In this document: positions 1-7,607 of the stretch, piece after piece
Numbering within the stretch: the first letter of the stretch is position 1
Layout: each line of letters begins with the position of its first letter
From: JBQTKD01 sp052386455
GTDB lineage: Bacteria; Actinomycetota; Actinomycetes; Sporichthyales; Sporichthyaceae
Length of the DNA stretch: 64,000 nt
Direction of reading: 5' to 3'
Assembly: GCA_052386455.1 (NCBI GenBank)
Contig: JBQTKD010000030.1
Location: 23,732 to 87,731, forward strand
Made by a program: the position numbers and the translations under genes
The notes under the pieces: model-generated
Databases searched by the model: none
Told to the model about the DNA's origin: nothing
The model's input: the letters and a program-made list of their open reading frames with translations, nothing else

Positions 1-866
1 AGGCTGGCGTCGATCGCCGCCTGGCCGAGGGTCGGGCCGACGACGCGCTGCTCGATCACCTCCACCGGTACGGGCAGGGCTCCGCCGGAGATGAGGACGG
101 CGAGGTCCTTCGCCTCCGCCGCGGTGAAGCCGCCGGTGATCTCGGTCCTGCCGCCGGCGATGCCGCCCTCGCACGGCACCGACGGATCCACCTGCGGGGA
201 GGACACGACCTCCCCGTCGAGCACGATCGCGATCCGGCGTTTGGGATCCCCGGCCGGGGCACAGGCGGCCTGCCCGGTCAGCGTGCGCCACTGGCTCTCG
301 CCGGCGGAGTTGAAGTCCACGACGACCTTCCACCGCCCGGTCCCGCCGGCCTCGACGGTGCGTTCGGCACCGCCCACTCCGGCACCGGTCAGTCCCGGTG
401 TGGCGGTCAGGATCAGCGAGGACGCGCCGCCCTCGTCGGGCAGGATCAGCCTGCCTTCGCCGTCCGGGCCGGGGGTGGCCGTGCGCCCGGTTTCGCCCTG
501 GACGGCGTGGAACTGCAGTTGCGCGGTGCGCCCGAGGACTTCGGCCGCCTGCGCGGGCTCCTGCAGATCGGGCAGTTCGACGATGATCCGCCGCTCGCCG
601 GCGCGGGCGATGCTCGGCTCGGCGACACCGAGGCCGTCGACTCGCCGGCGCAGCACTTCCAGCGCTCGGTCGGTCGACTCTTTGTTCGCCGCCACCGTTG
701 GCGAATCTCGGGTTTCCAACACGATCTGGGTGCCGCCGCGCAGGTCGAGACCGAGCGTGGCGGGGATGCTGAAGGCGACGACCAACGAGCCGCCGACGAG
801 CAGGAGGGACAGCAGCGCGCGCAGTTTCAGGGCGCGCGAACGGGAGGTCTTTCTGGACGAGGGCAT
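1..866 (-). CDS. secD: Protein translocase subunit SecD, N-terminal part (runs off window)
   Basis: SecD is a membrane subunit of the SecDF complex that uses the proton gradient to help pull secreted proteins through SecYEG. The minus frame starts at ATG 864-866 (PSSRKTSRSRALKLRA, then one hydrophobic helix) and shows the SecD hallmark LGLDLRGGTQIVLE, then the P1 periplasmic domain with VLRRRVDGLGVAEP and ELPDLQEP. A GGAG lies about seven bases before the ATG. Only about 288 codons are present; the C-terminal five membrane helices lie left of base 1. In actinobacteria secF normally follows, which would also be outside the window. Family assignment is secure; the length cannot be judged. Confidence 0.93.
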   Translation of the reverse strand, partial: MPSSRKTSRSRALKLRALLSLLLVGGSLVVAFSIPATLGLDLRGGTQIVLETRDSPTVAANKESTDRALEVLRRRVDGLGVAEPSIARAGERRIIVELPDLQEPAQAAEVLGRTAQLQFHAVQGETGRTATPGPDGEGRLILPDEGGASSLILTATPGLTGAGVGGAERTVEAGGTGRWKVVVDFNSAGESQWRTLTGQAACAPAGDPKRRIAIVLDGEVVSSPQVDPSVPCEGGIAGGRTEITGGFTAAEAKDLAVLISGGALPVPVEVIEQRVVGPTLGQAAIDAS

Positions 867-915
867 GGCAGGGCTCCGGAACGGGTCGTGATCGGCCCTT
901 CCTCGGCCGTGTCCC

Positions 916-1317
916 CTACGCTGCGGCGAGGGAAGGGACGCTCCCCGCGCGGCGGGCGGGCCGCTGCGGTGGAGACCGTCCGCGCGTGGCCGTGCGGACG
1001 CCGAACCGCGGCCGCGGCAGGGCGGCGGCCGCGACGAGCAGCAGGGGCACCAGGGCGGCAACGACCGGCAGCGGGCCGAGGTCCGCGACGGGGCCCGCAT
1101 CGCTCGGAGCGTCGGTGCGCACGAAGCGGGTGACGACCGGGCGCTGCATCCGTACCGCAGTGGCGTTCTCCACCGACGACGACGCGGCCGCGACCCGAGT
1201 GATGGTGCCCGCCGACTCTGCGGCGTGCGCGAAGGTCGGGGCCGGCAGCCCCACCAGCCACGCGACCGCGAGCAGCCAGGAGGCTACGAGCGTGCGCGGC
1301 CGCACCCGAGGGGTCAC
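916..1317 (-). CDS. Small secreted or membrane-anchored protein, unknown function
   Basis: This 133-residue product starts at GTG 1315-1317. It opens with a clear signal peptide (basic MTPRVRPR, hydrophobic core around residues 9-28, cleavage plausible after TFAHA), has a short low-complexity middle, and a second hydrophobic stretch near residues 83-101 (VVAALVPLLLVAAAALP) followed by an Arg/Pro-rich tail, so it is probably anchored by its C-terminus with the middle outside. It lies 49 bases upstream of secD on the same strand and could be co-transcribed with it. I recognise no family. The GC-rich context makes spurious frames easy; the signal peptide and anchor are the main argument that it is real. 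Confidence 0.5.
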   Translation of the reverse strand: MTPRVRPRTLVASWLLAVAWLVGLPAPTFAHAAESAGTITRVAAASSSVENATAVRMQRPVVTRFVRTDAPSDAGPVADLGPLPVVAALVPLLLVAAAALPRPRFGVRTATRGRSPPQRPARRAGSVPSLAAA

Positions 1318-1326
1318 CCGTCCACG

Positions 1327-1449
1327 CTACCCGGAGGAAGCCTCGGCGGCGGGGATACCGGCACCGTCCCAGCCCCGCGCGGCGTAGTAGCCGGACACCA
1401 TCTCCTGCAGGGAATCCGCGGTCAGCACCGCCGCCGGTCGACCCTCAGG
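1327..1449 (-). pseudogene. C-terminal remnant of an aldehyde:ferredoxin oxidoreductase gene
   Basis: A 40-codon open stretch ends at TAG 1327-1329 and encodes a peptide containing MVSGYYAARGWDGAGIP. The C-terminus of the complete aldehyde oxidoreductase at 7576-9378 reads MVSGYYAARGWDPQGRP at the same distance from its stop, and the upstream residues (LTADSLQE versus LSKESLRA) also match. The frame is closed upstream by a TGA at 1450-1452, just inside the end of the histidine kinase gene. The rest of the enzyme (about 560 residues) is absent. I read this as the 3' stub of a second gene copy lost by deletion. It is not expected to make a functional product. Confidence 0.8.
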
Positions 1450-2764
1450 TCACCGGCATCCGGAAGGTGGCGACGAGGCCGGTGGGTTCGGCCTCGGCGA
1501 ATTGCAGACGACCGCCGGCGGCGTCCAGGATCTGCTGCACGATCCACAGGCCGAGCCCGGCCGTTCCCCGCTGGTCGCCGATCCCGACGAACTTGGCGGT
1601 CAGCTCCCCCAGGCTCTCCGGTGCCACTCCCGGGCCGTGGTCGCGCACCGACACCTCGAGTTCTCCCTCTAGAACGCGCCAGCGCACCTCCACCGGTCCT
1701 TCGCGGCCATGCCGTGCGGCGTTCTCCAGCAGATTGGTGAGCACGCGTCGCAGACCCTGGGCGTCCACCGCGACCCGCGTCTGTGCAGGCTCGCCCATCG
1801 ACTGAAGGCGGGGCGGGTGAAGGCCGACCGCGTCCGCGGCCGCGGTGATCAACTGGGCCACGTTCACGATGCGGATGCGGCCGGCGGCGAACGCGGGTTG
1901 GCGGGCGAGCGCGACATCGCCGAGCGCGGCGAGCATCTCGTTGAGGTGGTCGATGTGCAGGTTCGCCAGTCGCAGGCTCTCCGCCCGGTCCCGAGTAGTC
2001 ATCGGCGTGCGTTCGTCGACGAGCGCATTGCCGAGCGCCTCCAGCGAGGACAGCGGGGTGCGGAACTCGTGCAGCAACACGTGCAGTCCGTCCTGCTGAG
2101 ACTGGTAGGTCGCCAGCAGTCGCGCGCGCAGATCCCGCTCCTCCTCGGCCGCGGCGTGCTCGGCCTGCGCCTCCAGCACGGCCTGCAACCGGGCGTGCTG
2201 CTCCTTCTCCGCGAGCACGGACAGGCTCACCCCGAGCACCGCGACGAACCCCAGGTACAGCGGCCACCAGCCTGCCGCCATTCCGCGGTGCGGGCCGGGG
2301 CCCGCCAGGACCACCGCGGCGTAGGCCGAGCCCGCCACGGCGGTCAGCGCGAACGCCGCCGCGGCACCGTGCCGGGCGGCGGCGGCCACGATCACCAGGA
2401 CGAGGATCGACACCGTCGGGCTTGTGGCGCCGCCGGTGAGCCCGACGACCGCGAGGGTGAACGCGGCGTCGATCAGGGTGATCAGCCACGCGTAACGGGT
2501 GCGGCGCATCTCCAGCCTCGGCCGAGCCAGCATGAGCAGCGTGTAGGCCGCGGCCGCCGACACCACGGCGACGGCCGCCTCCCGGTGTTGCCGGACGGCC
2601 TCCGGACCGAGCCACACCAGCACGCCGATCGAGGCCACCACCGCGGCCCGCACCGCGGTGACCACCCGGGCGACGGTGGCCAGCGCCTCGTCGTCGCCGC
2701 CAAGGCGCGCCACCGGGTCGGTCGGGACGGCGCTCGTGCGTGCGCGTGCCGTGCGGATCGTCAA
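1445..2764 (-). CDS. Membrane sensor histidine kinase
   Basis: A 439-residue sensor kinase, most likely the partner of the divergent response regulator at 2807. Residues about 30-185 form five or six hydrophobic segments without a large extracellular loop, so it probably senses within or near the membrane. A coiled-coil linker (about 186-225, rich in Ala/Glu) leads to a HisKA dimerisation box LLHEFRTPLSSLE with phospho-acceptor His232. The HATPase domain shows the N box NLLENAARHG, G1 box DHGPGV and G2 box GTAGLGLWIV. The start is TTG 2762-2764, the only start that keeps the open frame close to the divergent promoter; a later GTG is possible. The stop overlaps the oxidoreductase remnant. The signal is unknown. 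Confidence 0.88.
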   Translation of the reverse strand: MTIRTARARTSAVPTDPVARLGGDDEALATVARVVTAVRAAVVASIGVLVWLGPEAVRQHREAAVAVVSAAAAYTLLMLARPRLEMRRTRYAWLITLIDAAFTLAVVGLTGGATSPTVSILVLVIVAAAARHGAAAAFALTAVAGSAYAAVVLAGPGPHRGMAAGWWPLYLGFVAVLGVSLSVLAEKEQHARLQAVLEAQAEHAAAEEERDLRARLLATYQSQQDGLHVLLHEFRTPLSSLEALGNALVDERTPMTTRDRAESLRLANLHIDHLNEMLAALGDVALARQPAFAAGRIRIVNVAQLITAAADAVGLHPPRLQSMGEPAQTRVAVDAQGLRRVLTNLLENAARHGREGPVEVRWRVLEGELEVSVRDHGPGVAPESLGELTAKFVGIGDQRGTAGLGLWIVQQILDAAGGRLQFAEAEPTGLVATFRMPVT

Positions 2765-2793
2765 TCTGATGACTCCTCAGCCCGGCAGCGGTC

Positions 2794-2799
2794 TAGGAT
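2794..2799 (+). promoter_or_regulatory. -10 box of a probable leaderless promoter for the response regulator
   Basis: TAGGAT fits the actinobacterial TANNNT -10 pattern and ends seven bases before the GTG at 2807, the geometry of a leaderless transcript. No convincing -35 is visible. The 42-base gap 2765-2806 must also hold the opposite promoter for the kinase. Confidence 0.45.
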
Positions 2800-2806
2800 C
2801 CGATGG

Positions 2807-3490
2807 GTGGAGCGGGACACCGACCGGCGCCTCGTGGTGATCATCGTCGACGACCACGAGCTGTTCGCCCAGGGCCTGGCGCTGCTGCTGACCCACCGGT
2901 GGGCCGAGATCTTCGAGGTCGCCGGCCGCACCACCCACGCCGAGGAGGCCGCGGCCCTGGCCGTGAAGACCCGCGCGGATCTGGCCGTGGTGGATCTGAC
3001 CATGCCGCCCCTGGGTGGGGTGACGGCCATTCGCGCGATCCGCAAGCTGAGCCCGCACACCGGCATTCTCGCCCTGTCCGGATCCGGCGACGTGGGACTG
3101 GCCGAGGAGGCGCTGCGCGCCGGCGCCGACGGCTTCCTGTCCAAGACCGCGCAGCCCGACGCACTGGTGGCGCCGTTGCGGACGATCGCGGCCGGGATGC
3201 GGGTCCTCGACGGCGCCGTCCTGGACAGCCTGCTGGGCGCGGCGCGCAAGCCCGACGCGGACCTGCTGGAGCGGCTCGGGCCCGTCGACCTCACGCTGTG
3301 GGTGCTGGTGGCGGCAGGCCTGGAGACCGCGGACATCGCCCGCCGGATGGTGGTCTCGGAGCGAACCGCGAAGCGCATGGTCGCCTCACTCCTGCACAAA
3401 CTCGGCGTCTCCAACCGGATCGCCGCCGCGGCCCTGGCCGGCAGGTACGGGCTGCTCGACGAGGCGGCCGAGGGCTTCGGGGCGCCCTGA
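2807..3490 (+). CDS. Two-component response regulator, REC plus LuxR-type HTH
   Basis: A 227-residue regulator. The receiver domain (residues about 9-125) has the acidic pair in IIVDDHELF (Asp15, Asp16), the phospho-acceptor Asp63 in VVDLTMPP, and Lys in FLSKTAQ. The C-terminal 60 residues resemble a LuxR/NarL HTH (AAGLETADIARRMVVSERTAKRMVASLLHKL), though the usual opening LTPRE is replaced by GPVDLTLW, so it is a divergent member. Start GTG 2807 is chosen because a TAGGAT box lies seven bases upstream; GTG 2834 is an alternative that would still keep the acidic pair. Its divergent neighbour is the sensor kinase, so the two probably form one system. Targets are not evident. Confidence 0.88.
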   Translation: MERDTDRRLVVIIVDDHELFAQGLALLLTHRWAEIFEVAGRTTHAEEAAALAVKTRADLAVVDLTMPPLGGVTAIRAIRKLSPHTGILALSGSGDVGLAEEALRAGADGFLSKTAQPDALVAPLRTIAAGMRVLDGAVLDSLLGAARKPDADLLERLGPVDLTLWVLVAAGLETADIARRMVVSERTAKRMVASLLHKLGVSNRIAAAALAGRYGLLDEAAEGFGAP

Positions 3491-3503
3491 CCGGCCAGGC
3501 CGC

Positions 3504-4790
3504 TCAGCGGCTGGTGCGTTCCGGGGTCCAGGTGGCCGGCAGGGCCCGGACGCCGTTGATGAAGTTGGCGGACAGGAACTCCGGTGCTGGGGCGTGGATG
3601 TCCGGGATACGGGTGTAGACCTCGGTCAGCAGCGACTTGAGCATGGTGCGGGCCAACGCCGCCCCGAGGCAGAAGTGCGGCCCGCCGCCGCCGAAGGCGA
3701 TGTGCGGGTTGGGGCTGCGGGTGATGTCGAAGGCGTAGGGATTTTCGAAGACCTCCTCGTCGCGGTTGCCCGAGCAGTACCAGAGCACGACCTTGTCCCC
3801 GGCCTTGATCTGCGAACCGCGCATCGTCACGTCCCGGGTGGCGGTGCGACGCATGTGCAGCAGGGGATAGGACCAGCGCAGCACCTCCTCCACCGCGCCG
3901 GCCACCCGGCCGGGAACGTCGGAGACGAGCAGGGCACGCTGGTCGGGATGCACCGACAGCTCGTGGATGGCATAGGCCGAGGCGTGCCGGGTGGTGTCGT
4001 TGGCCGCGACCGCGAGCAGCACGAAGAACGCGCAGATCTCGTCCTCGGTCAACCTCTGACCGTCCCACTCGGCCTGCACCAGCCAGGTCATCAGGTCCTC
4101 GCCGGGGTTCGCCCGGCGCATCGGGATCAGCTCCGCGGCGGTCTGGTGCAGGTCCATCACGCAGCCGGCGAACAGCTCCAGGCCGGTCTGCTCCCCGCAC
4201 TCCGCCGGGTCGGACCAGGACATGAGCCGTTGTGCCGCCGAGATCGTCCGGTCGTACATCTCGCCCGGGGCGAGGCCGAAGAAGCTGGCGAAGAGCCGGC
4301 CGGGCAGTTGCATCGCGACCAGATCGACGAAGTCGCCCTGCCCCAGCGGGGCCATCTCGTCGACCAGGTCCCGGGCGTGCCCGTGGATCCAGCCCTCCAA
4401 CTGCAGGACGTTCTTTGGCTTGAAGGCGTTCATCACGATGCCGCGCAGCTGCGTGTGCCGCGGGGCGTCCATCGCGATGAAGGACTGCGCGACCTCGGTC
4501 ATCTCCGGGCCGAAGTCCTCCATCGTGATGCCGTCGGCGGAGGAGAACACCTCGGGGTTGCGGCTGGCCTCGCGGATGTCCTCGTTCTTGGTCAACGACC
4601 AGAACCCACGGGTGTTCAGATCCGGCGGGAGCAGGTCGGATTCCGCCGGCCGGCTCCACGGGACGGGGTTCTCCCGCCGGAGCACCGCGAACGCGGCGTC
4701 GCGTTCGGCCATCGACTGCGCCCAGAACTGACGGGAGCTCAGGTCGATGTCCCCGTGCGTGGTGAGGAGGGGTGCTTGGGTGACGGTCAT
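3504..4790 (-). CDS. Cytochrome P450 (CYP125/CYP142-like)
   Basis: A complete 428-residue soluble P450. It has the I-helix oxygen-binding motif AANDTTRHA, the ExxR pair in EEVLRW, and the heme-thiolate loop FGGGGPHFCLGAAL with Cys374 as the heme ligand. The general sequence (FDITRSPNPHIAFGGG, FLSANFINGVRALPA) resembles actinobacterial P450s that hydroxylate sterol side chains or other hydrophobic substrates; that substrate class is inferred from family likeness only. The gene follows the binding lipoprotein by 19 bases and lies in the same minus-strand set as a [3Fe-4S]-type ferredoxin (6530-6721), its likely electron donor. A ferredoxin reductase is encoded at 41074. Confidence 0.93.
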   Translation of the reverse strand: MTVTQAPLLTTHGDIDLSSRQFWAQSMAERDAAFAVLRRENPVPWSRPAESDLLPPDLNTRGFWSLTKNEDIREASRNPEVFSSADGITMEDFGPEMTEVAQSFIAMDAPRHTQLRGIVMNAFKPKNVLQLEGWIHGHARDLVDEMAPLGQGDFVDLVAMQLPGRLFASFFGLAPGEMYDRTISAAQRLMSWSDPAECGEQTGLELFAGCVMDLHQTAAELIPMRRANPGEDLMTWLVQAEWDGQRLTEDEICAFFVLLAVAANDTTRHASAYAIHELSVHPDQRALLVSDVPGRVAGAVEEVLRWSYPLLHMRRTATRDVTMRGSQIKAGDKVVLWYCSGNRDEEVFENPYAFDITRSPNPHIAFGGGGPHFCLGAALARTMLKSLLTEVYTRIPDIHAPAPEFLSANFINGVRALPATWTPERTSR

Positions 4791-4809
4791 CGCGGATCCT
4801 CGCAGCCGG

Positions 4810-6384
4810 TCAGCGGTGGGTGTAGACGACGCCCTGGTCCGGGTCGAGAACCCAGCCGTTGGGGGTCCCGTCCGGGTTGGCGACGGTGTTGACGGAGTCG
4901 TACTTGTAGATGAACTCCCGGCCCTGGCCGTATTCCTTGTTCCAGTTGGTTCCGTAGCGCTCCGAGTTGACGTACTGGAAGCGCTGGTCCAGTGAGGCGT
5001 CGGACTTCCACACGGTGCCGTTGCCCAGGGTCGCCATGAGGCGCTCGCGGGTCAGGTTCGGCCCGACCTCCTTGGCGGCCTGGGCGAAGATGTTGATGCC
5101 CACGTAGCCGGCCTGCACGATGTGGTGGTTGCCGCCGCGGTTCGCCCGCGCGTACTTGTTCATCGTCGCCATGAACTCGGTGCCCCAGAGCCGGTAGGTG
5201 GTGTTGGTCCAGTACCGCCCGGCCGGGTGCTTGCCGAACAGCGAGCCGAGCACCTCGCCGGCGAGGTGGTTGCCCGAGATGCCCTTCGGCGGATAGTAGT
5301 TCTGCTGCGCCGACTCCACGATGAACTTCGCCATGGTCGCGGGGTTGATCACGTAGTGCACGATGTGCTCCGGGTTGGCGGCGCGCATCGCGAGAACGTG
5401 CGAGGACATCGAGGTCTCGGAGATGGAGACGTCGGCCTTCTTGACCAGCTTGGCGCCGGAGGCGTCCAGAATCTTCTTGACCTCGTTGCACGCGAGCTGC
5501 ATCTCGGGGCTGGTCAGGCAGATCAGGCCGTAGGTCTTGGGCTTGACGACGTTTTTCGCCCAGTGCGCGCCGGCCATCGCTTCGTGGATCATCGACATGT
5601 GGGCCGGGAACATGTACGGGTCCTGCCACTCGGTCTGCGAGTAGGCCCACGCGCCGACGTAGGGCAGCTTGAACTGCTTGAGATCGTCGTGGATCGAGGC
5701 GGTCGCCCAGTCGATCCCGGTGACCAGGGAGAAGATCTTGTCCTGCGCGGCGAGCTTCTTGATGCACGCTTTCGCGCGGGACACCTCTCCCGGGCCGTCG
5801 TCGCAGTCCACGATCTGCAGGCGCCGGCCGAGTACCCCGCCGCGGTCGTTGATCGCTGCGACCATGCCCAGGTTGCCGCGGACCTGCGGCTGGGTGATCA
5901 GGTTGCCGAGCGCCATGCCGTGCATGTTGATCGAGCCGAGCTTGATCGAGTCCCGGGTCACGCCGACGTCGGTGGCACCGTCCTTGGCCTCGTAGATTTC
6001 CTGATTCGCCGCCTTGGCCTCGCCGATCTCGGTCCCGACGACGATCGCCCCTGCGGGCTTGCGCCCGGAGTCGTGCTTCTTCGGCGTCTTGGCGGCCACC
6101 TTCCCTGCCGGGGCGGCGGCCTTCGGGGCGACGGCCTTGGGCGCCGGGACCTGCGCGGCGGAGGTCTGGGCCCGTGTCGCCTTCGGGGCGGCGGGCTTGG
6201 GGGCAGCGGCCGGCGCGACGGGGGCCTCGGCCTGCGCCTGGGCAGGCGCGGACGCGGGTTCCTGCGCGACGGGGGCGGAATCGTCCTCGCCGCCACCACA
6301 GGCGCCCAGCAACAGAGCGACCGAGACGGCCAGCGGAAGCGCGCGGAGGGTGGTTCTCGGGGCGGCGTTGCCTATCGGATTCAC
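4810..6384 (-). CDS. Leu/branched-chain-type periplasmic binding lipoprotein
   Basis: A 524-residue substrate-binding protein of the Leu/Ile/Val type (Peripla_BP_6 fold). Start GTG 6382-6384 gives a lipoprotein signal with lipobox LLLGAC, so it should be anchored outside the membrane. Residues about 25-110 are an Ala/Pro/Lys-rich linker. The binding fold follows, with GVTRDSIKLGSINMHG, NDRGGVLGRRLQIVDCDDG and GPNLTRERLMATLGN. No permease or ATPase gene is near, so it may act as an orphan binder or with a remote transporter. It lies between the ferredoxin and P450 genes on the same strand, an arrangement echoed at 46915-49748. The frame is open further upstream, but the lipoprotein signal fixes the start. 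Confidence 0.88.
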   Translation of the reverse strand: MNPIGNAAPRTTLRALPLAVSVALLLGACGGGEDDSAPVAQEPASAPAQAQAEAPVAPAAAPKPAAPKATRAQTSAAQVPAPKAVAPKAAAPAGKVAAKTPKKHDSGRKPAGAIVVGTEIGEAKAANQEIYEAKDGATDVGVTRDSIKLGSINMHGMALGNLITQPQVRGNLGMVAAINDRGGVLGRRLQIVDCDDGPGEVSRAKACIKKLAAQDKIFSLVTGIDWATASIHDDLKQFKLPYVGAWAYSQTEWQDPYMFPAHMSMIHEAMAGAHWAKNVVKPKTYGLICLTSPEMQLACNEVKKILDASGAKLVKKADVSISETSMSSHVLAMRAANPEHIVHYVINPATMAKFIVESAQQNYYPPKGISGNHLAGEVLGSLFGKHPAGRYWTNTTYRLWGTEFMATMNKYARANRGGNHHIVQAGYVGINIFAQAAKEVGPNLTRERLMATLGNGTVWKSDASLDQRFQYVNSERYGTNWNKEYGQGREFIYKYDSVNTVANPDGTPNGWVLDPDQGVVYTHR

Positions 6385-6529
6385 CTGTTCTCGTTCAGCG
6401 TCGGAGCCGGGCGGCCCCAGACTCCCGATGCTGCGCCCGTTGGGTGCGCGGTCGAAACGGTCCGCTGGGCCAATCGACGGTCTGTGCGGGCCACGCCGTG
6501 GGCCGGCGGGGCCGCCCTGCGCGGACCCT

Positions 6530-6721
6530 TCATTCGGTGACGCCGATGGCCCGGGTCGGGCAGTTCGCGACCGCCCGGTCCACCTGTTCGCGCAAACCCT
6601 CGGGTGCGTCGGCCAGCAGCACGATCGTGCGGCCCGCGGCGTCCTCGTCGAACACCGCCGGAGCCGCCACCAGGCACTGACCGTGCCCCCGGCACACCAA
6701 AAGATCGACACTGACCCGCAC
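6530..6721 (-). CDS. Single-cluster ferredoxin, P450 redox partner type
   Basis: A 63-residue ferredoxin from GTG 6719-6721. The cluster motif is CRGHGQC near the N-terminus and NCPTRAI near the C-terminus. The second Cys of the usual CxxCxxC is His here, the pattern of [3Fe-4S] ferredoxins that serve actinobacterial P450s. It lies 145 bases upstream of the binding lipoprotein and, with it and the P450, forms a probable minus-strand unit. It would carry single electrons from a ferredoxin reductase to the P450. The open frame continues upstream but the extension has no ferredoxin character. Confidence 0.88.
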   Translation of the reverse strand: MRVSVDLLVCRGHGQCLVAAPAVFDEDAAGRTIVLLADAPEGLREQVDRAVANCPTRAIGVTE

Positions 6722-7016
6722 CCTGGCCTCCGCTCTCGACTCAGGGCAGTATCCGCAGCGGGCGGCCGGCGCGCTGCGTCCAGACGGGCCACCGATGGCC
6801 CACACGGACGCAACGCATGTTCGCGACCACCGGCGCAACCGTGTGCGAGTACATCCGCGACGAACGACTCACTGCGGTCAGCCCGAGGTCTTCCTCCAGC
6901 CGAGCGGTTCTGCCGCCGGGCGAGAGGTACAAAGGGATCCCGATGGGAGCCAGCCTGCCGAACGAAAACTGTCGGACCTTCCGGGCAGGATGCGCAGCGA
7001 GCGGAGAGGGGCGAGA
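6722..7016. other. Intergenic region without a recognisable gene
   Basis: About 295 bases between the divergent ferredoxin and Uma2 genes. It should carry both promoters. I see no convincing coding sequence or RNA. The only clear signal is the GGAGAGGGG ribosome-binding stretch at 7003-7011 before the Uma2 ATG. Confidence 0.5.
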
Positions 7017-7607
7017 ATGGCGGGCATGACCGAGCAGCGGACGCTTGCAGAGGTCGGGCTCGCCCCCGGCAACCGCCCATTCACCGTGGCGGACCTGGAG
7101 GCGATGCCCGATGACGGCAGGCGTTACGAGCTCATCGACGGGACCCTGCTGGTGACGCCGGGACCCAGTTGGCAGCACCAGTCCATGGCGGCTTCACTGT
7201 GGCGTTTCCTGGACGACGCGTGCCCGCCCGACCTTCGCGCTGTCATGGCCCCGTTTGCCGTCCGAACCGCGAACGACAGCGAGGTTCAACCGGACGTACT
7301 GGTGACGCGGTTCGCCGACTTGACCTCCGCGCTCCTGCCGGTTCCTCCGCTACTGGCGTCAGAAGTGCTGTCGCCGAGCACTCAACTGCACGACCGCAAT
7401 CTCAAGATGGCCCACTAGGCGCGCATGGGGGTCGAGTCGTACTGGCTGCTCGACCCGCAGGAACCGGGCTCGATCGTCGCTTATCGCCTGTCGGCGGGCG
7501 CGTATCGGGAGGTCGGATCGGCAATAGGCGAGGAGGTTCTGGTCGTGGAATACCCGTTCCCGCTCGTCGTGGTGCCTAGCCGGCTGCTGGACCGGACGCG
7601 TCCGTAG
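7017..7607 (+). pseudogene. Uma2-family (PD-(D/E)XK) protein interrupted by an in-frame amber codon
   Basis: The frame starts at ATG 7017 after GGAGAGGGG and reads as a typical Uma2 protein: FTVADLEAMPDDGRRYELIDG, then PDVLVTRF, then SPSTQLHDRNLKMAH. Codon 134 (7416-7418) is TAG; the same frame then continues ARMGVESYWLLDPQEPG to TAG at 7605-7607. Family members normally have Tyr before AR at this position (TAC or TAT), so one base change explains the stop. The full reading would be about 196 residues, normal for Uma2. Truncation removes the end of the nuclease-like core. The 3' end overlaps the convergent oxidoreductase gene by 32 bases. Uma2 proteins are abundant in actinomycetes and have no settled cellular role. 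Confidence 0.85.

Noticed and set aside
6741..7178. Minus-strand frame across the ferredoxin-Uma2 gap
   Set aside because: No domain likeness or RBS, and it runs antisense into the Uma2 start.
7425..7607. Separate small gene starting at ATG 7425
   Set aside because: It is in frame with and continues the Uma2 protein after the amber codon; there is no RBS of its own.
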